Source: Tubulanus polymorphus
Lineage: Eukaryota > Nemertea > Palaeonemertea > Tubulaniformes > Tubulanidae
DNA: 64,000 nucleotides
Assembly: GCF_964204645.1 (NCBI RefSeq)
Contig: NC_134025.1
Coordinates: forward strand, 15,282,001-15,346,000
Reading direction: 5' to 3'
Each line of letters starts with the position of its first letter. Position 1 is the first letter of the stretch. A program made the position numbers and the translations under genes. Below are positions 21,507-31,134 of the stretch, one piece after another. The notes under the pieces are model-generated. The model had not been told where the DNA came from and did no database searches. It worked only from the letters and a program-made list of their open reading frames with translations.

Positions 21507-21792
21507 ACAGCCAATCACATTCGCTCGTAGAGACGACGCCCCCCAATCGAGGTCATTGCAATTTTATACGCGAGAGCTAAGAATTTTCCCGCCAAAAACA
21601 GTTTTTCGTAGAATTTTAACAAAGTTGACCATGTACATCGACGGAGGTTCGCCATGTCTTCAATCGCATCGATTATACGTCGTTTAAACCGAGAACCAAT
21701 GAAACAAATGCTCACATAAAAAAACGTACCGCGATTTTACATGAATTGGCTCAATGCCAACTTCATATCGCTGACAAAGGTAAACCAAAAAA
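21507..21792. promoter_or_regulatory. Helentron 5' terminal region with CCAAT and E2F-like sites
   Basis: About 88% identical to 60086-60374, the matching end of the short Helentron. It holds AGCCAATCAC (CCAAT box) and TTTTCCCGCCAAAAA, a near-perfect E2F site, and ends in the subterminal AGGTAAACCAAAAA. Substitutions between the two copies do not favour silent sites in any frame, so it is read as a terminal/promoter module and not as an exon. Confidence 0.6.
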
Positions 21793-21793
21793 C

Positions 21794-22424
21794 TATTATC
21801 TGATAACGATGTAGATTATTTTTCAACACATTCAGATAAAAAGCATCTATTATAGAAAGATTTAATAAAACATTGAAAACTAGAATGTGGAAATATTTTA
21901 CTGCTAATGAAACATATAAATATATCGATGTGTTAGATGATTTAGTGAAAGGTTATAATAATTCTAAACATAGTTCTATAAATATGAAACCTATACAAGC
22001 TAGAAAAGAAGATAATTCAGAAATAGTATGGAATAATTTATATGGAGCATTTGTTACACATGATTTCGGTGAACCTAAATTTAAAATTGGACAACACGTA
22101 AGAATATCTAAATATAGAAAAACCTTTTATAAAGGTTATACCCCAAATTTTACAGAAGAAATATTCAAGATTAAAAAGATAATATTAACTAAACCATTTG
22201 TTTATAAATTAGAAGATTTAAAAGATGAAGAAATATTAGGTTATTTCTATGAACAAGAATTATCACTTGTACCAAATCCAGATGAAATAGAATACAAAAT
22301 AGAAAAAGTATTGAAAACAAAAACTCTTAAAGGAAAAAAGTATTCTTTGGTGAAATATAAAGGATATGATGATAAATTTAATGAATGGATTTTATCTAGT
22401 AAAATTAAAAAAATAAATGAATAA
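21794..22424 (+). pseudogene. Polinton integrase, C-terminal part with chromodomain
   Basis: Resumes the integrase after the Helentron. It begins in one frame (SDNDVDYFSTHSDKK) and, after a one-base loss near 21840, continues as SIIERFNKTLKTRMW, which supplies the catalytic Glu. A C-terminal SH3/DNA-binding-like region follows, and the last 50 residues form a chromodomain (EYKIEKVLK...YSLVKYKGYDDKFNEWI), the usual end of Polinton integrases and a likely targeting module for methylated histone tails. The frame ends in AAATAAATGA, overlapping the ATPase start. With the Helentron removed and the frameshift counted, this is one gene of about 360 codons. Confidence 0.9.
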
Positions 22425-23019
22425 AGATTTATTTATATTTGAACCGCATAATATGTTAGTTACTGGTGTAACAAACTGTGGTAAAACACATTTCATATTA
22501 GATTTGTTAGAAACTATTGATAAGAATCATTTTGATAATGTAATATTATTCCGCCCTACTTATGAAATGAATAAAACATATAATAGAGATATAGTTAAGA
22601 TAAAAAAGTTTATTATATTAAATCCTAAAACAGCAAAAGAAAATTTAGATAATTGTATAATTGATACTTATGAAGGATCAAATACATTATTCATTGTAGA
22701 TGATTGCGCAAATTTACATGATTCAAAAGTGAGAGAAAGTGAGTTATGTTATCTAGCTTTCTCTGGGAGACATTTTGGGATAACAACATGGGTTTTAAAT
22801 CAAAAATATAATTCAATTGTTAAAGACTTTAGGGAGAATATAAGATTTCTAGTTTCATTTTATAACAAAGATAAAAAATCTATGCAACAATCATTGGAAG
22901 AAAATCAAATTATACCTACTGAAGTACATGATGAATATATGAATAAATTAAAGAATAATAAAGGTTCAAAATTATTACTGAGACTACAATTTCCCTATGA
23001 ATATAAATTTATAAAATAA
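22417..23019 (+). CDS. A32-like genome packaging ATPase (Polinton block I copy)
   Basis: An intact 200 aa frame. Walker A is GVTNCGKTH (residues 15-23), Walker B is NTLFIVDDC, and SGRHFGITTWVLNQ fits the sensor/arginine region of FtsK/HerA-type packaging ATPases. It would pump element DNA into a capsid. Compared with the copy at 27109-27684 it lacks three residues (KIA) after DNCI and has a few substitutions; otherwise the two are nearly identical. The start overlaps the end of the integrase, indicating a joint transcription unit. A degenerate third copy of its 3' end follows at 23180-23262. Confidence 0.92.
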   Translation: MNKDLFIFEPHNMLVTGVTNCGKTHFILDLLETIDKNHFDNVILFRPTYEMNKTYNRDIVKIKKFIILNPKTAKENLDNCIIDTYEGSNTLFIVDDCANLHDSKVRESELCYLAFSGRHFGITTWVLNQKYNSIVKDFRENIRFLVSFYNKDKKSMQQSLEENQIIPTEVHDEYMNKLKNNKGSKLLLRLQFPYEYKFIK

Positions 23020-23400
23020 CTATTTGTATACCTATGTATTAGATACCCTATTAGATACCCTAATACCTGATACCCTAATACCTGATACCCTATTAGATAC
23101 CTTAAATACTTAAAACCCCTTTTTTTAAATAAATATTATTTATACAATTTTCAACCAATTTATTTTTATTTTTTCAACTAATATATGAATAAGTTTGAAA
23201 ATAATAAAGGTTATTTATTATGAGGTTTCAATTTCCATATGAATATCAGTTTATAAAATAAGATATTTTATGCATTAGATTGTATTAGATTGTATTAGAT
23301 ATGTATTAGATACCTTAAATACCTTAAATACTTAAAACCCCCTTTTTTATTTACTATTATTTTATACAATTTTCAACTAATATTATTATTTGAGTTAAAT
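23020..23400. repeat. Short GATACCCTAATACCT-type repeats and a decayed duplicate of the ATPase 3' end
   Basis: After the ATPase stop there are several imperfect TAGATACCCTAATACCT units (23035-23110), a C5-T7 block (ACCCCTTTTTTT), then 23180-23262, which matches the last 80 bp of the ATPase (AATAATAAAGG ... CCATATGAATATCAGTTTATAAAATAA in outline) with stops. The same short repeats and C-T block recur at 23275-23345, so the whole 3' unit was tandemly duplicated. Confidence 0.75.
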
Positions 23401-23412
23401 ATAATTAATATC

Positions 23413-24299
23413 CTAATCACTTTCATCATCACTCTCCAATGCACTATCAGGCCCCAACAATTTATTCAAATGCTCTACCGAATCTACATCAATAGTTGTT
23501 TTATTTTTATACTTATTCTTCACCCTTTTTACCGCATCATCAATAGTTGTTTCATTGTTATGCTTATTCATCCAATCAAATTTATCATTATTTTCTACTT
23601 TATGTTTCATAGAATCTTTATTATCGATATGCTTATCTGTAACTATATTTTCATTATCATCTTTCTTAGTGTTTGCTCCTAATATTTCATTTACAGTGTT
23701 TGATCCTTATATTTTATTAGCATCGGTTAAATCTATTTCATCTTTATTTCATCTATATTTGTTGCTAATAATAAATCTTCATATAATTCTTTACCATTTA
23801 CTTTTTTATTTGAAACAAACTTTGTAACATATTTAAATGGGTGTTCTATAAATTCTCTTAAACCAACACGTTCTATTACATTAGTAATATGTACCTTTGT
23901 ATTCATATGTTTATTCCAATTTGATGGAGCTTTTGAAAATTCACCTTTACAATAATCACAATAATTTCTATTTTTACTAATATTTAATATTATTGCATTA
24001 TTAGATGTAGAAGGTATTACATTGTTAGATGTAGAAGGTATTACATTATTAGATGTAGTAGGTATTACATTATTAGATGTAGTAGGTATTACATTATTAG
24101 ATGTAGAAGGTATTACATTACTTAAATTATCAACAACTTCACTTTTATTATTATCGATTTCTATTAGTTTAGTTTTATAAATTTTGAAAATAGGATCAAA
24201 TATCAAAGCTATATTACAAGGTATTACATAATATAAACCATTATTATTTTCATGTGTATCGATGTATGGAACATGTTTATAAACTTTACCTCCTTCCAT
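23413..24299 (-). pseudogene. Polinton C2H2 zinc-finger gene with an 8-residue repeat
   Basis: Starts at ATAATAAATGGAAGG on the minus strand, 33 bp after the capsid gene. The N-terminal part (HVPYIDTHENNNGLYY) is followed by five copies of an eight-residue NNVIPSTS repeat (24000-24122) and a single C2H2 finger (YCDYCKGEFSKAPSNWNKHMNTKVH, shown here in shorter form as YCDYC...HMNTKVH). A frameshift near 23740 and a stop near 23705 separate it from an acidic tail ending ALESDDESD at 23413. The position directly downstream of the major capsid gene suggests a virion or DNA-binding protein, but I do not recognise a family. Confidence 0.6.
24000..24122 (-). repeat. 24 bp minisatellite inside the zinc-finger gene
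   Basis: Five near-identical units of TTAGATGTAGAAGGTATTAC-type sequence (24 bp, plus-strand view), encoding NNVIPSTS or NNVIPTTS. Confidence 0.9.
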
Positions 24300-24331
24300 T
24301 TATTATATAAATTTTTATTAAAGTTAAAATT

Positions 24332-25580
24332 TTAATACATAACACTATTCAATTGAGAATTTACAATATTTAATTGCGCGTCAGATATAATATAAATGTG
24401 CATTTTAAAATTTTTGATTCCTTTATTCTTTGTCATGAATAATTGTATTCCATCTTTAGTGTTTTGTAATTTTTTTCCAGAACCATGTAATGAATTATCC
24501 TCTGTTGTTCTAAAATCTAACCATAATGCATATTTATTACCGGTATAATAATCAATTTGATTAATATTACAATTTTCAGATGATTTTACTTTTTCATTCA
24601 TAAAATGTTTTCTAATTTCTGGCCATTGATCAATCATTGTCATTCCTTGACAAAATATTTTATTTGCTATTCCTTCTATAGTTATTTCTACTTTTGTTAT
24701 TTCAGGATTATAATAATTATCAACATTTATTGCGCCATTAGTATATGTTGCAATGGTAAAAAAATATTGATATACCTTTAATAGATCTTCTTGGGAAGTT
24801 AATATTCTCATTAATTATTTCATCATTTGCATTAATAGTTACAGTTTTAAATTTATCAATATAATCATATAATAATGAAAATCCTTGATTGTATTTATTT
24901 TGAATTATACTTGAAATATTTTCATCAGTTACTGTATCATATTCTAAACATATATTCGATAATTTATAACCCATATCTTTATTAACGCTAGATATTACAA
25001 TTTCATTAACAGGAGCAAATGTTATTTCGAATATAACGTCTTCTTGAATTGCGTATTTATATAAAGGTGCATTATTATTTATCAATTCAAAGTCTAATGG
25101 AATTTTATATTTGCTTCCATATATACTTTTTATCAATTTATCTATAGCATTAGTTAATATTGCATTGTGTGCTTCTGATCTTAATCTATTTTGGTTCTCT
25201 GATTGGATGTCTTGAAATATCATATTATTTCTATTTTCTTTACTTAACCATAAATGTTTATAATGCATTAATAAATTATAATCATCTAATGAGAAAACTG
25301 TTTTTGGACCAATCTTTATAGTTAATTTTTTAATCAAATATCTTCCAACAGTATCGACAACATAATTATTATTATTACCGATTACTTTTATATCGGCTGA
25401 TAAATAAATACTATTTGGAACATAAAAAGTATTTTGTGTTAATCGAGGAATTCTAACATATAAAGTTTCCTCAGGATTAATATTAGAAGGGTTATGAGTA
25501 ATTATATGATATGATCTTTCTGCTTTAATAGCATTAGATATTCTATGATTCTTAGAAGGATTGATATAACTCCCATTCAT
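24332..25580 (-). pseudogene. Double jelly-roll major capsid protein of the Polinton (block I copy)
   Basis: About 416 codons with one frameshift. The N-terminal jelly roll has YVRIPRLTQNTFYVPNSIYL and VFSLDDYNLLMHYKHLWL; the C-terminal part has ITKVEITIEGIANKIF, YALWLDFRTTEDNSLHGSG and MHIYIISDAQLNI. These are hallmarks of the Polinton/adintovirus-type hexon family. It would form the trimeric capsomers of an icosahedral shell. The frameshift lies in a run of seven T (minus strand, near 24766), where six would keep the frame, so a single-base slip or sequencing error would explain it. Its usual upstream leader is missing: the ATG follows ATCAACGTAA and then Penelope-related DNA, so the gene has lost its promoter. 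Confidence 0.85.
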
Positions 25581-25749
25581 TTACGTTGATGTATGTTCAT
25601 CTATTCGGGTAATATGAATAGTATCCCAATTTGAGCCGTAGGAATCTGAATATTTAGCGAAACTTACTTGTTAGCTTTCGCCTGTTTCTACAGGCTTGAT
25701 CAAACTGATGATGTAGGTAACAGTAGCTGTAGCTGTAGACAACAGTAAG
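25581..25749 (-). repeat. Penelope-like terminal fragment with hammerhead-like motif (minus)
   Basis: On the minus strand 25702-25675 reads TTGATCAAGCCTGT...ACAGGCGAAAGC: a six-pair stem flanked by degenerate CUGAUGA and an intact GAAA box. This is the same layout as at 53463-53504 and resembles the hammerhead ribozymes known from Penelope-like elements. The first box has two mismatches, so catalysis is unlikely. Confidence 0.45.
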
Positions 25750-26569
25750 GTCAGTCAAAGTAACGAAGCTATAGAATGTATGTCCCGCTGGGTAAAGAAC
25801 TGTTCGGACCGTATATTATCGGATCCGGAGCTGTCAATTTTGAAGAAAGGTCTTAACTTCGCAGTCACCCCCAAGAAAATTCCTGTTGTTGATTTTATCA
25901 CCGCCACCGAATCAGCCTGCCGGTCCCTAAAGAGTGCTGATGCGAGTGAACTCAGAGCCAAGGTTATCGGGATAATCGACATTAACAGCAAAGTTAGAGA
26001 CCAGAATGTCACCACACAAGAAAGAGATGCAATGGATTCTCTTAGAAAGGACGAAACCATAATGGTTTTACCTGCTGATAAAGGGAGGGTTACTGTAGTT
26101 ATGAACAAGACGGAGTATTTTGACAAATGCAACTTGTTACTATCAGATAAGAAAACATACAAGAAGCTATCACGTGATCCAACCAATCAGTATAAGAAGA
26201 AATTTGTGGATGTCCTTAAAGATTTATTTGATAGGAAAGTGATCTCCTTCGTGTTACACCGGAAACTTTACCCCACGGTGGACCAACCACCTCGATTCTA
26301 TGGCTTACCTAAGGTCCATAAAACTGGAATGCCATTACGACCTATTGTTAGCTCGATCGGTACGCCGAGTGCGCGTATCAGTGCGCCGATTATCTTAGCT
26401 CAGTACTAGGTCCATTAGTTGGTAAATCCGAACACCACGTGAAAAACTCGAAGGTGTTTGCGGCTGAGGTACAACACCTTAAACTTGAGGAAGATGAAGA
26501 GCTACGATCGTATGATGTCTGTGCTTTGTTCACCAGCGTACCTGTGGACAAAGCGTTGGAGGTGATCAC
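25750..26569 (+). pseudogene. Penelope-like element reverse transcriptase, N-terminal half
   Basis: Reads through LSILKKGLNFAVTPKKIP, ETIMVLPADKGRVTVVMNK, PPRFYGLPKVHKTGMPLRPI and VSSIGTPSARISA, all typical of Penelope-like RTs. A frameshift near 26390 moves the frame to LGPLVGKSEHHVKNSK and then SYDVCALFTSVPVDKALEVIT, which contains RT motif A. The gene stops abruptly at 26569 where the inverted-repeat element begins; catalytic YADD and the GIY-YIG endonuclease are absent here. Such elements reverse-transcribe using a nicked target end. No second half was found nearby, so this copy is truncated. Confidence 0.85.
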
Positions 26570-27018
26570 AGTAATAGGGGTAATGGGCTTTCAGGCCAAA
26601 GGTCGAAGGGTCGAGCTCATTAAAAAACAAAACATTAAAAGTAATTTAAAACTATAATATATTTTCATAACCGTGTGTATTTTATATTATAACTAAATAT
26701 TTATTCTAAGATATTAATAATTTTAATTTTAAAAGCATATTGTATTAAATCAATTGGTCGCTCCACTTCGCTACCGCTCCGCTCCGCGACCAATTGATTT
26801 TTGATGTTTTTTTTTTATTTTTTATTTTTTATTTTTTGATTTTACAATACACAAATTCATATAATCAAATATATTCAAATAATAATAATTATTCTATTAT
26901 TCAACTTAAATACACACGGTTATGAAAATATATTATAGTTTTAAATTACTTTTAATATTTGTTTTTAATGAACTCGACCATTCAACCTTTAACCTGAAAG
27001 CCCATTACCCCTATTACT
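26570..27018. mobile_element. 449 bp element with 115 bp terminal inverted repeats, possibly Polinton-derived
   Basis: The ends are AGTAATAGGGGTAATGGGC and its complement; the arms (26570-26690 and 26905-27018) stay about 90% identical for 115 bp. Polinton inverted repeats begin AG and end CT, as here. The middle has a perfect 15 bp stem (AAATCAATTGGTCGC ... GCGACCAATTGATTT, 26748-26805). The left flank is Penelope RT and the right flank is the AT-rich trailer of an ATPase copy; no common target duplication is seen (GATCAC on the left, CTTAAA on the right), so this may also be two Polinton ends brought together by deletion. Confidence 0.7.
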
Positions 27019-27108
27019 CTTAAAATATTCATGTAAATGAATAACATTTAAATTGACAGATTATTCAATATAAAAGTGTAAGCTCTTATAGAATAGATAT
27101 ATAAATAG

Positions 27109-27684
27109 TTATTTTATAAATTTATATTCATATGGAAATTGTAGTCTCAGTAATAATTTTGAACCTTTATTATTCTTTAATTTATTCATATATTCATCAT
27201 GTAATTCAGTGGGTATAATTTGATTTTCTTCCAATGATTGTTGCATAGATTTTTTATCTTTGTTATAAAATAAAACTAGAAATCTTATATTCTCCCTAAA
27301 GTCTTTAACAATTGAATTATATTTTTGATTTAAAACCCATGTTGTTATCCCAAAATGTCTCCCAGAGAAAGCTAGATAACATAACTCACTTTCTCTCACT
27401 TTTGAATCATGTAAATTTGCGCAATCATCTACAATGAATAATGTATTTGATCCTTTATAAGTATCAATTGCTATTTTTATACAATTATCTAAATTTTCTT
27501 TTACTGTTTTAGGATTTAATATAATAAACTTTTTTATCTTAACTATATCTCTATTATATGTTTTATTCATTTCATAAGTAGGGCAGAATAATATTACATT
27601 ATCAAAATGATTCTTATAAATAGTTTCTAACAAATCTAATATGAAATGTGTTTTACCACAGTTTGTTACACCAGTAACTAACAT
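27109..27684 (-). pseudogene. A32-like packaging ATPase, second copy, start truncated
   Basis: 191 aa nearly identical to the copy at 22417-23019, including GVTNCGKTH and the Walker B Asp pair. It keeps the three residues missing from the other copy. The first ten or so codons (MNKDLFIFEPHN in the other copy) are gone: homology stops at the internal ATG next to 27684, where plus-strand polymerase sequence begins. This head-to-head fusion of two truncated genes is a rearrangement junction, not an original gene boundary. Confidence 0.85.
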
Positions 27685-29362
27685 GAATTAAAAAATGAAT
27701 ATGTTAAAGATGAAGTATATAATAGAACATTGAATATTTGGAATCATTTCAAAATGGAAAATCATGGACAATTAGTAGATTCATATCTAAAATCAGATGT
27801 ATTATTATTAACCGATATATTCGAAAGGTTTAGAGATGTAAACCTAAAATATTCTAATATTGATCCTTGTCATTGTTATTCTAGCCCAGGTTTAACATGG
27901 GATTGTGGATTAAAATTTACAGATATAAAAATGGATTTGTTAACAAATATAGATCAATTACTATTATTTGAAAAATCTATAAGAGGAGGAGTTTCAGGTG
28001 TATTAGGTGATAGATATTTCAATGTAAATAATAACCCTGGATATAAGTTATTATATATAGATGCAAATAATTTGTATGGTTGGGCAATGATGGAACCACA
28101 ACCTTATGGAGTATTTGAATTAACTGAAGTTTTACAGAATGAAAATAATGATAAATTTGATTGGAAGAAAAGAATCCTAGATATTGCAGATGATTCAGAT
28201 ACTGGTTACTTCTTTGTTGTAGACTTGGAATATCCTGAAGATAAAAAATTTAAATCTAGAAATCTAGCTTACTGTCCCGAACATAAAACTGTAACGCAGT
28301 TTCAAAAAAGAATTAAACCCGAAAATCATATTCATACAGAAAAGTTAATGGTAACTCAAGAAGATAAATATAATTATGTAGTACATTATAGAATGTTAAA
28401 GTTTTATCTAAAACAAGGAATGATTCTAAAAAAGTACATAGATATATTTCATTCAGTCAATCTAAGTGGTTAGAAAAATATATAGATTTTAACACCAAAC
28501 AGAGAACTGAAGCTAAAACTGATTTCGAGAAAGATTTCTTCAAGTTAATGAATAATGCATTCTATGGTAAGACTTGTGAAAATATTAGAAATAGAAATGA
28601 TATTGAGTTTGTAATGGTAAAAGGATAAGGCATTTACAATCATATCCTAAGTTCATTGGTCACAGAATATTTGATGAAAATTTAGCCGCAGTTAAAATGA
28701 GAAGAACATCAATTAAATTTAATAAACCAATCTTCAGTTTTAGAATTATCAAAATTACTAATGTATGAATTCTATTATAATGTATTACAACCACTTTTTG
28801 GAGAAAAACATATAGAAATATTATATTTTGATACCGACAGTTACATATTAAAGATAAAAACTGATAACATAACTAATGATTTAAAAACATTAAAACATCA
28901 TTTTGATTTTAGTAACTATCCTAAAGATCATGAATTGTTTAGTAATGATAATAAAAAAGTTCCCGGTAAATTCAAAGATGAATTAGGTGGTGAAGAAATG
29001 ATAGAGTTCATCGGTATTAGATCTAAAATGTATTCATATAAAACTAAGAACATGAAGCTAAAAAGTTAAAAGGAATAACCAAAAGTGTAGTAGAAAAGAA
29101 TATTCATTTCAAAGATTACATCAGTTGTATATTCAATGAAGAAGTTAGAAAACATAAGATGAGATGTTTAAGATCTGAAGATCATGAAATGTTTATTGAA
29201 GAAATTGAAAAGATAAGTCTAAACCCATTTGATGATAAAAGATATATTCTGGATGATGGAATTCATACAGTTGCTTATGGTTGTAATTTAGATGAATACT
29301 TAAAATTTAAAAGAGAAGAAACAAAAGAGAACGAGATAATGAAACGAATTCTAACGTGTTAA
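27684..29362 (+). pseudogene. Polinton protein-primed DNA polymerase B, C-terminal half
   Basis: Reads in pieces: Exo III motif DSYLKSDVLLLTDIF, polymerase motif A YIDANNLYGWAM, motif B LMNNAFYGKT, motif C YFDTDSYI, and the C-terminal KKLKGITKSVVEK region. The enzyme would copy the element from a protein primer. At least four lesions are visible: frameshifts near 28455 and 29057, a stop with probable deletion near 28625, and another shift near 28740. The N-terminal exonuclease half is absent; the sequence is cut at 27684 next to an inverted ATPase. A polymerase N-terminal half lies on the opposite strand at 47757-49425. Confidence 0.9.
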
Positions 29363-29391
29363 TCAAATTTTAATAAAAATATGTATTATAA
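29361..29391 (+). promoter_or_regulatory. Shared Polinton leader motif, pol-side type
   Basis: AATCAAATTTTAATAAAAAT precedes TATTATAAATG. Closely related sequences lie at 6337-6367 (plus), 49426-49456 (minus) and more weakly 24300-24325 (minus), each just before a start codon. Confidence 0.55.
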
Positions 29392-29742
29392 ATGGAGAGT
29401 AAACAAACACACAGTGAGAACAACAAATTATTTCTAGATAGAATTAAAGATATCACAAATGTAAAATCTGTAGATTATAAATTCAAAAAATTAACAGAAT
29501 TAACAATCCATAAGAAATATCTAATTACAGATATTGTTACAGTTACTAATAACTATGGAGATAAATTAGTTATACACTTAGAATATGAAGGATTAAAAGG
29601 AAATACATATAAATTCAGAACATATTTACCAGATAGATTTCATAGATAATCAAGTGAAGATTTAGAAGAATTATGTTCTGGAGATTTCTATTTCATATAC
29701 AAAGGTAAGAATGAAAAAGGGCACCATGAAATAGATTTCTAA
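29392..29742 (+). pseudogene. Small Polinton protein, possible OB-fold ssDNA-binding protein
   Basis: 116 codons with one in-frame TAA at 29647-29649, where the second copy (49462-49750, minus) has a Leu codon. The core FKKLTELTIHKKYLITDIV...YGDKLVIHLE, then YKFRTYLPDRFHR and FYFIYKG, alternates short beta-strand-like stretches as an OB fold would. Its place directly behind DNA polymerase supports a replication role. The function is inference only; I recall similar proteins next to polymerase in Polinton-like elements but no tested role. Confidence 0.55.
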
Positions 29743-29771
29743 TAAAATATGTAAAATAATATGTAAAATAA

Positions 29772-30530
29772 ATGGTAGAATTAAAAGAATATAGAATATA
29801 TGTTGATTCTAGAAAACTTACAAATTATAAATCTCATAATTTACTAGTTCGATTAGATAGGGAATATAAAAATTGTGTAGATTTAAAATTAGTAAATGTA
29901 AGTTTATGTAATTCTTTTTACAATATATCGGATGAAAGTATTGAACATAATACTTTTTTAATTCATATTAGAAATATAAATAAATGGTTTCATCTAATTT
30001 TAAAACCAGGATTATATAATTTAGAAACATTAGCTCAAGAAATTAACAGAAGAGCACGGTTGAAAATTAGAAGTGAAGATAAATTTTTAATTAGATTTAT
30101 AAAAAGTGATAGCAAAAATAAAATTAAAATAAAGGTAAATGATGAAAGTCAACGTGCATTTATGGTAAAAAAAACCATTAGCTAAATTGCTAGGAATTGC
30201 ACCAGATACTGTTACAGGAAACGTAGAAGGCATTTCAAATATAACGCCTTTTTCACACTTTTATATTTATTGCAATTTAATTGATGCTACAAAAAATTCC
30301 GAAGCAACTAAAGATATAACTTGTAATTCTAGTATATTAAATATTATACCATTACAAAATGTTGAAGAATTTGGAACACAAATTAGTTATAATTTAGCTG
30401 AATGTGATTTTAAACCTTGTATTTCACGATTTAACAATTTTGAATTAGAAATAAGAAATCATAATGGTCATTTATTGATTTGAATAACTTTCCTATAATT
30501 TATGAATTAATTATAAGATGTAAAGAGTAA
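29772..30530 (+). pseudogene. Polinton minor capsid (penton, single jelly roll) protein
   Basis: Starts at AAAATAAATGGTAG. The N-terminal half has LKEYRIYVDSRKLTNYKSHN and NKWFHLILKPGLYNLETLAQ; the C-terminal half has PFSHFYIYCNLIDATKNSEA, ILNIIPLQNVEEFG and NNFPIIYELIIRCKE. This matches the penton-base-like protein of Polintons, which closes the capsid vertices. Two single-base frameshifts interrupt it: one extra A in a run near 30170 and another near 30470. The gene lies at the head of the structural block on the plus strand, which continues to the capsid gene at 34680. Confidence 0.75.
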
Positions 30531-30546
30531 TTTTTTCACTATATAA

Positions 30547-30892
30547 ATGAATATAACTGTTGGATCGAGTATATGTTTCGGATTTGATTTTAAACATGAG
30601 AAAGAAATGAAATTTAACATTACTGATGTAATAACACATATTAAAAATATTGCATTTTCTAATGAAACAACATTTGAGTATGAAAAAACAATAAACAATA
30701 ACTTTAAATGTAGAAAAGATTACCGAGTCTTTAAGATTTTATGAATTAGATAAAGATTTTATCATTGATGATATTAAAAGAATATTAACTGAAATATATG
30801 AAAATGAAACTAGTAATGAAATAAATGTTGAATTAATGATAAATAAGATAACTAAATATTTTGAAGATAGTAATTTTTTTATAAATAAATGA
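30547..30892 (+). pseudogene. Unknown small Polinton gene
   Basis: Starts at TATATAAATG after a T6 run. The first part (VGSSICFGFDFKHEKEMKFN) shifts frame near 30720 and continues as ESLRFYELDKDFIIDDIKRI to a TGA that overlaps the next ATG (ATGA). About 114 codons, acidic and Asn-rich, no membrane segment. Not recognised. Confidence 0.5.
30874..30891 (+). promoter_or_regulatory. Late-type Polinton promoter motif, example
   Basis: T7 followed by ATAAATAAATG. The same layout (T6-7, 8-10 nt, start codon in a TAAATAAATG or similar context) precedes the genes at 30547, 30889, 31135, 31472, 33231 and 34680. Confidence 0.6.
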
Positions 30893-31110
30893 GTGATAAT
30901 AAGTGGATAATAACTGGATTATATAATGGTGCCTTACTATCAGTTGGAACTGTTGGTTATTCAATGGTATTTAAAAAAGTATTTAAAATGGGAAGTGTTA
31001 ATGTTGATAGATTTGATATAAATGATATTTTAAAATTAACATTAGCAGTTACTTTATCTAATTTAACTATTGATTATTTGGAAAAACAAAAATATATTCC
31101 TCCCATATAA
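30889..31110 (+). CDS. Small Polinton membrane protein, 73 aa
   Basis: Intact. Two hydrophobic stretches (GALLSVGTVGYSMVF and LKLTLAVTLSNLTI) flank a short polar loop; the end is YLEKQKYIPP. I recall proteins of this size and ending in the structural block of related elements. Likely a small virion membrane or scaffold protein, by position only. Confidence 0.55.
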   Translation: MSDNKWIITGLYNGALLSVGTVGYSMVFKKVFKMGSVNVDRFDINDILKLTLAVTLSNLTIDYLEKQKYIPPI

Positions 31111-31134
31111 ATGCATAATTTTTTTGCTAAATAA

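Larger units (their letters stand above)
8256..21792 (-). mobile_element. Autonomous Helentron (Helitron2-type rolling-circle transposon), 13.5 kb
   Basis: The element lies on the minus strand and splits the Polinton integrase. Its 3' end is at the left: a 14 bp hairpin (TTGCC-CTGA-GGCAA, 8256-8269) followed by TGGTTTACC; its 5' end is at the right, with AGGTAAACCAAAAA (21778-21791), so a 9-10 bp subterminal inverted repeat links the two ends. No clear target duplication is seen, as expected for Helitrons. The same two ends bound a 1.1 kb element at 59230-60374. Internally it has a protease-Rep-helicase-endonuclease polyprotein (two frames separated by one stop) and a five-exon RPA-like gene. 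Fusion of an EEP endonuclease to the helicase is known for Helentrons. The exact terminal bases are uncertain by a few positions. Confidence 0.85.

Noticed and set aside
21507-21792. Captured host promoter plus first exon ending at AAAG|GTAAAC
   Set aside because: The same 290 bp forms the terminus of a second Helentron at 59230-60374, the apparent donor lies in the subterminal inverted repeat, and the two copies show no excess of silent changes.
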